In this document: one piece after another, positions 5,639 through 5,640 of the stretch
Numbering within the stretch: the stretch's first letter is position 1
Layout: the number at the start of each line of letters is the position of its first letter
Assembly (NCBI GenBank): GCA_030688135.1
Contig: JAUYIW010000034.1
Span: 1 to 5,640 of the forward strand
DNA from: Candidatus Uhrbacteria bacterium
GTDB lineage: Bacteria; Patescibacteriota; Patescibacteriia; UBA9934
Length of the DNA: 5,640 nt
Reading direction: 5' to 3'
The notes under the pieces: model-generated
What the model was told of the DNA's origin: nothing
Seen by the model: only the letters and a program-made list of their open reading frames with translations
Databases searched by the model: none
Position numbers and translations under genes: made by a program

Positions 5639-5640
5639 CG

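Overview
The window reads as bacterial chromosome with five complete protein genes, all on the + strand: translation initiation factor IF-2 (infB), thioredoxin, thioredoxin reductase (trxB), glutamate dehydrogenase (gdh) and a small rhodanese-like protein without a catalytic cysteine. The gene content is housekeeping. The organism is probably an uncultured lineage, and I favour Patescibacteria/CPR (Parcubacteria-like). The reasons are the compact IF-2 with the P-loop form GHVDHGKTK, the absence of Shine-Dalgarno sequences before all five genes, and AT-leaning sequence with standard stop codons (three TAG, two TAA). This placement is inference from family memory, not from a search.

Layout. Positions 1-149 hold one copy of a 149-bp repeat, and 150-271 is the infB upstream region. 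infB occupies 272-2293 and thioredoxin 2365-2676, followed by a clear intrinsic terminator (2696-2725). trxB is at 2779-3702, gdh at 3779-4981 and the rhodanese-like gene at 5057-5392, which ends at a second strong terminator (5430-5463). The inverted copy of the repeat lies at 5476-5624. Every gap between genes is about 70-100 bp.

Gene expression. Four of the five genes carry a -10-like TAAA(A/C)T hexamer that ends only 9-11 nt before the ATG. This suggests that each has its own promoter and is transcribed with almost no leader. Thioredoxin and trxB form the NADPH-TrxB-Trx disulfide-reducing pair. gdh links ammonia, glutamate and 2-oxoglutarate.

The most unusual part is the repeat. The two copies are inverted, match without gaps at 145 of 149 positions, and flank the whole gene block. 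Read outward (- strand on the left, + strand on the right) they fold into a branched RNA of several helices. Two of the four differences fall in helices and both keep pairing there (A-U/G-U and C-G/U-G); the other two fall in unpaired positions. On the right a near-consensus sigma70 promoter (TTGACA, 17 nt, TAGTAT) lies inside the rhodanese terminator and points into the repeat. Its transcript would start inside the right arm of the hairpin and so would escape termination. I interpret the repeat as an unrecognised structured small RNA, or a mobile element encoding one, present in at least two copies.
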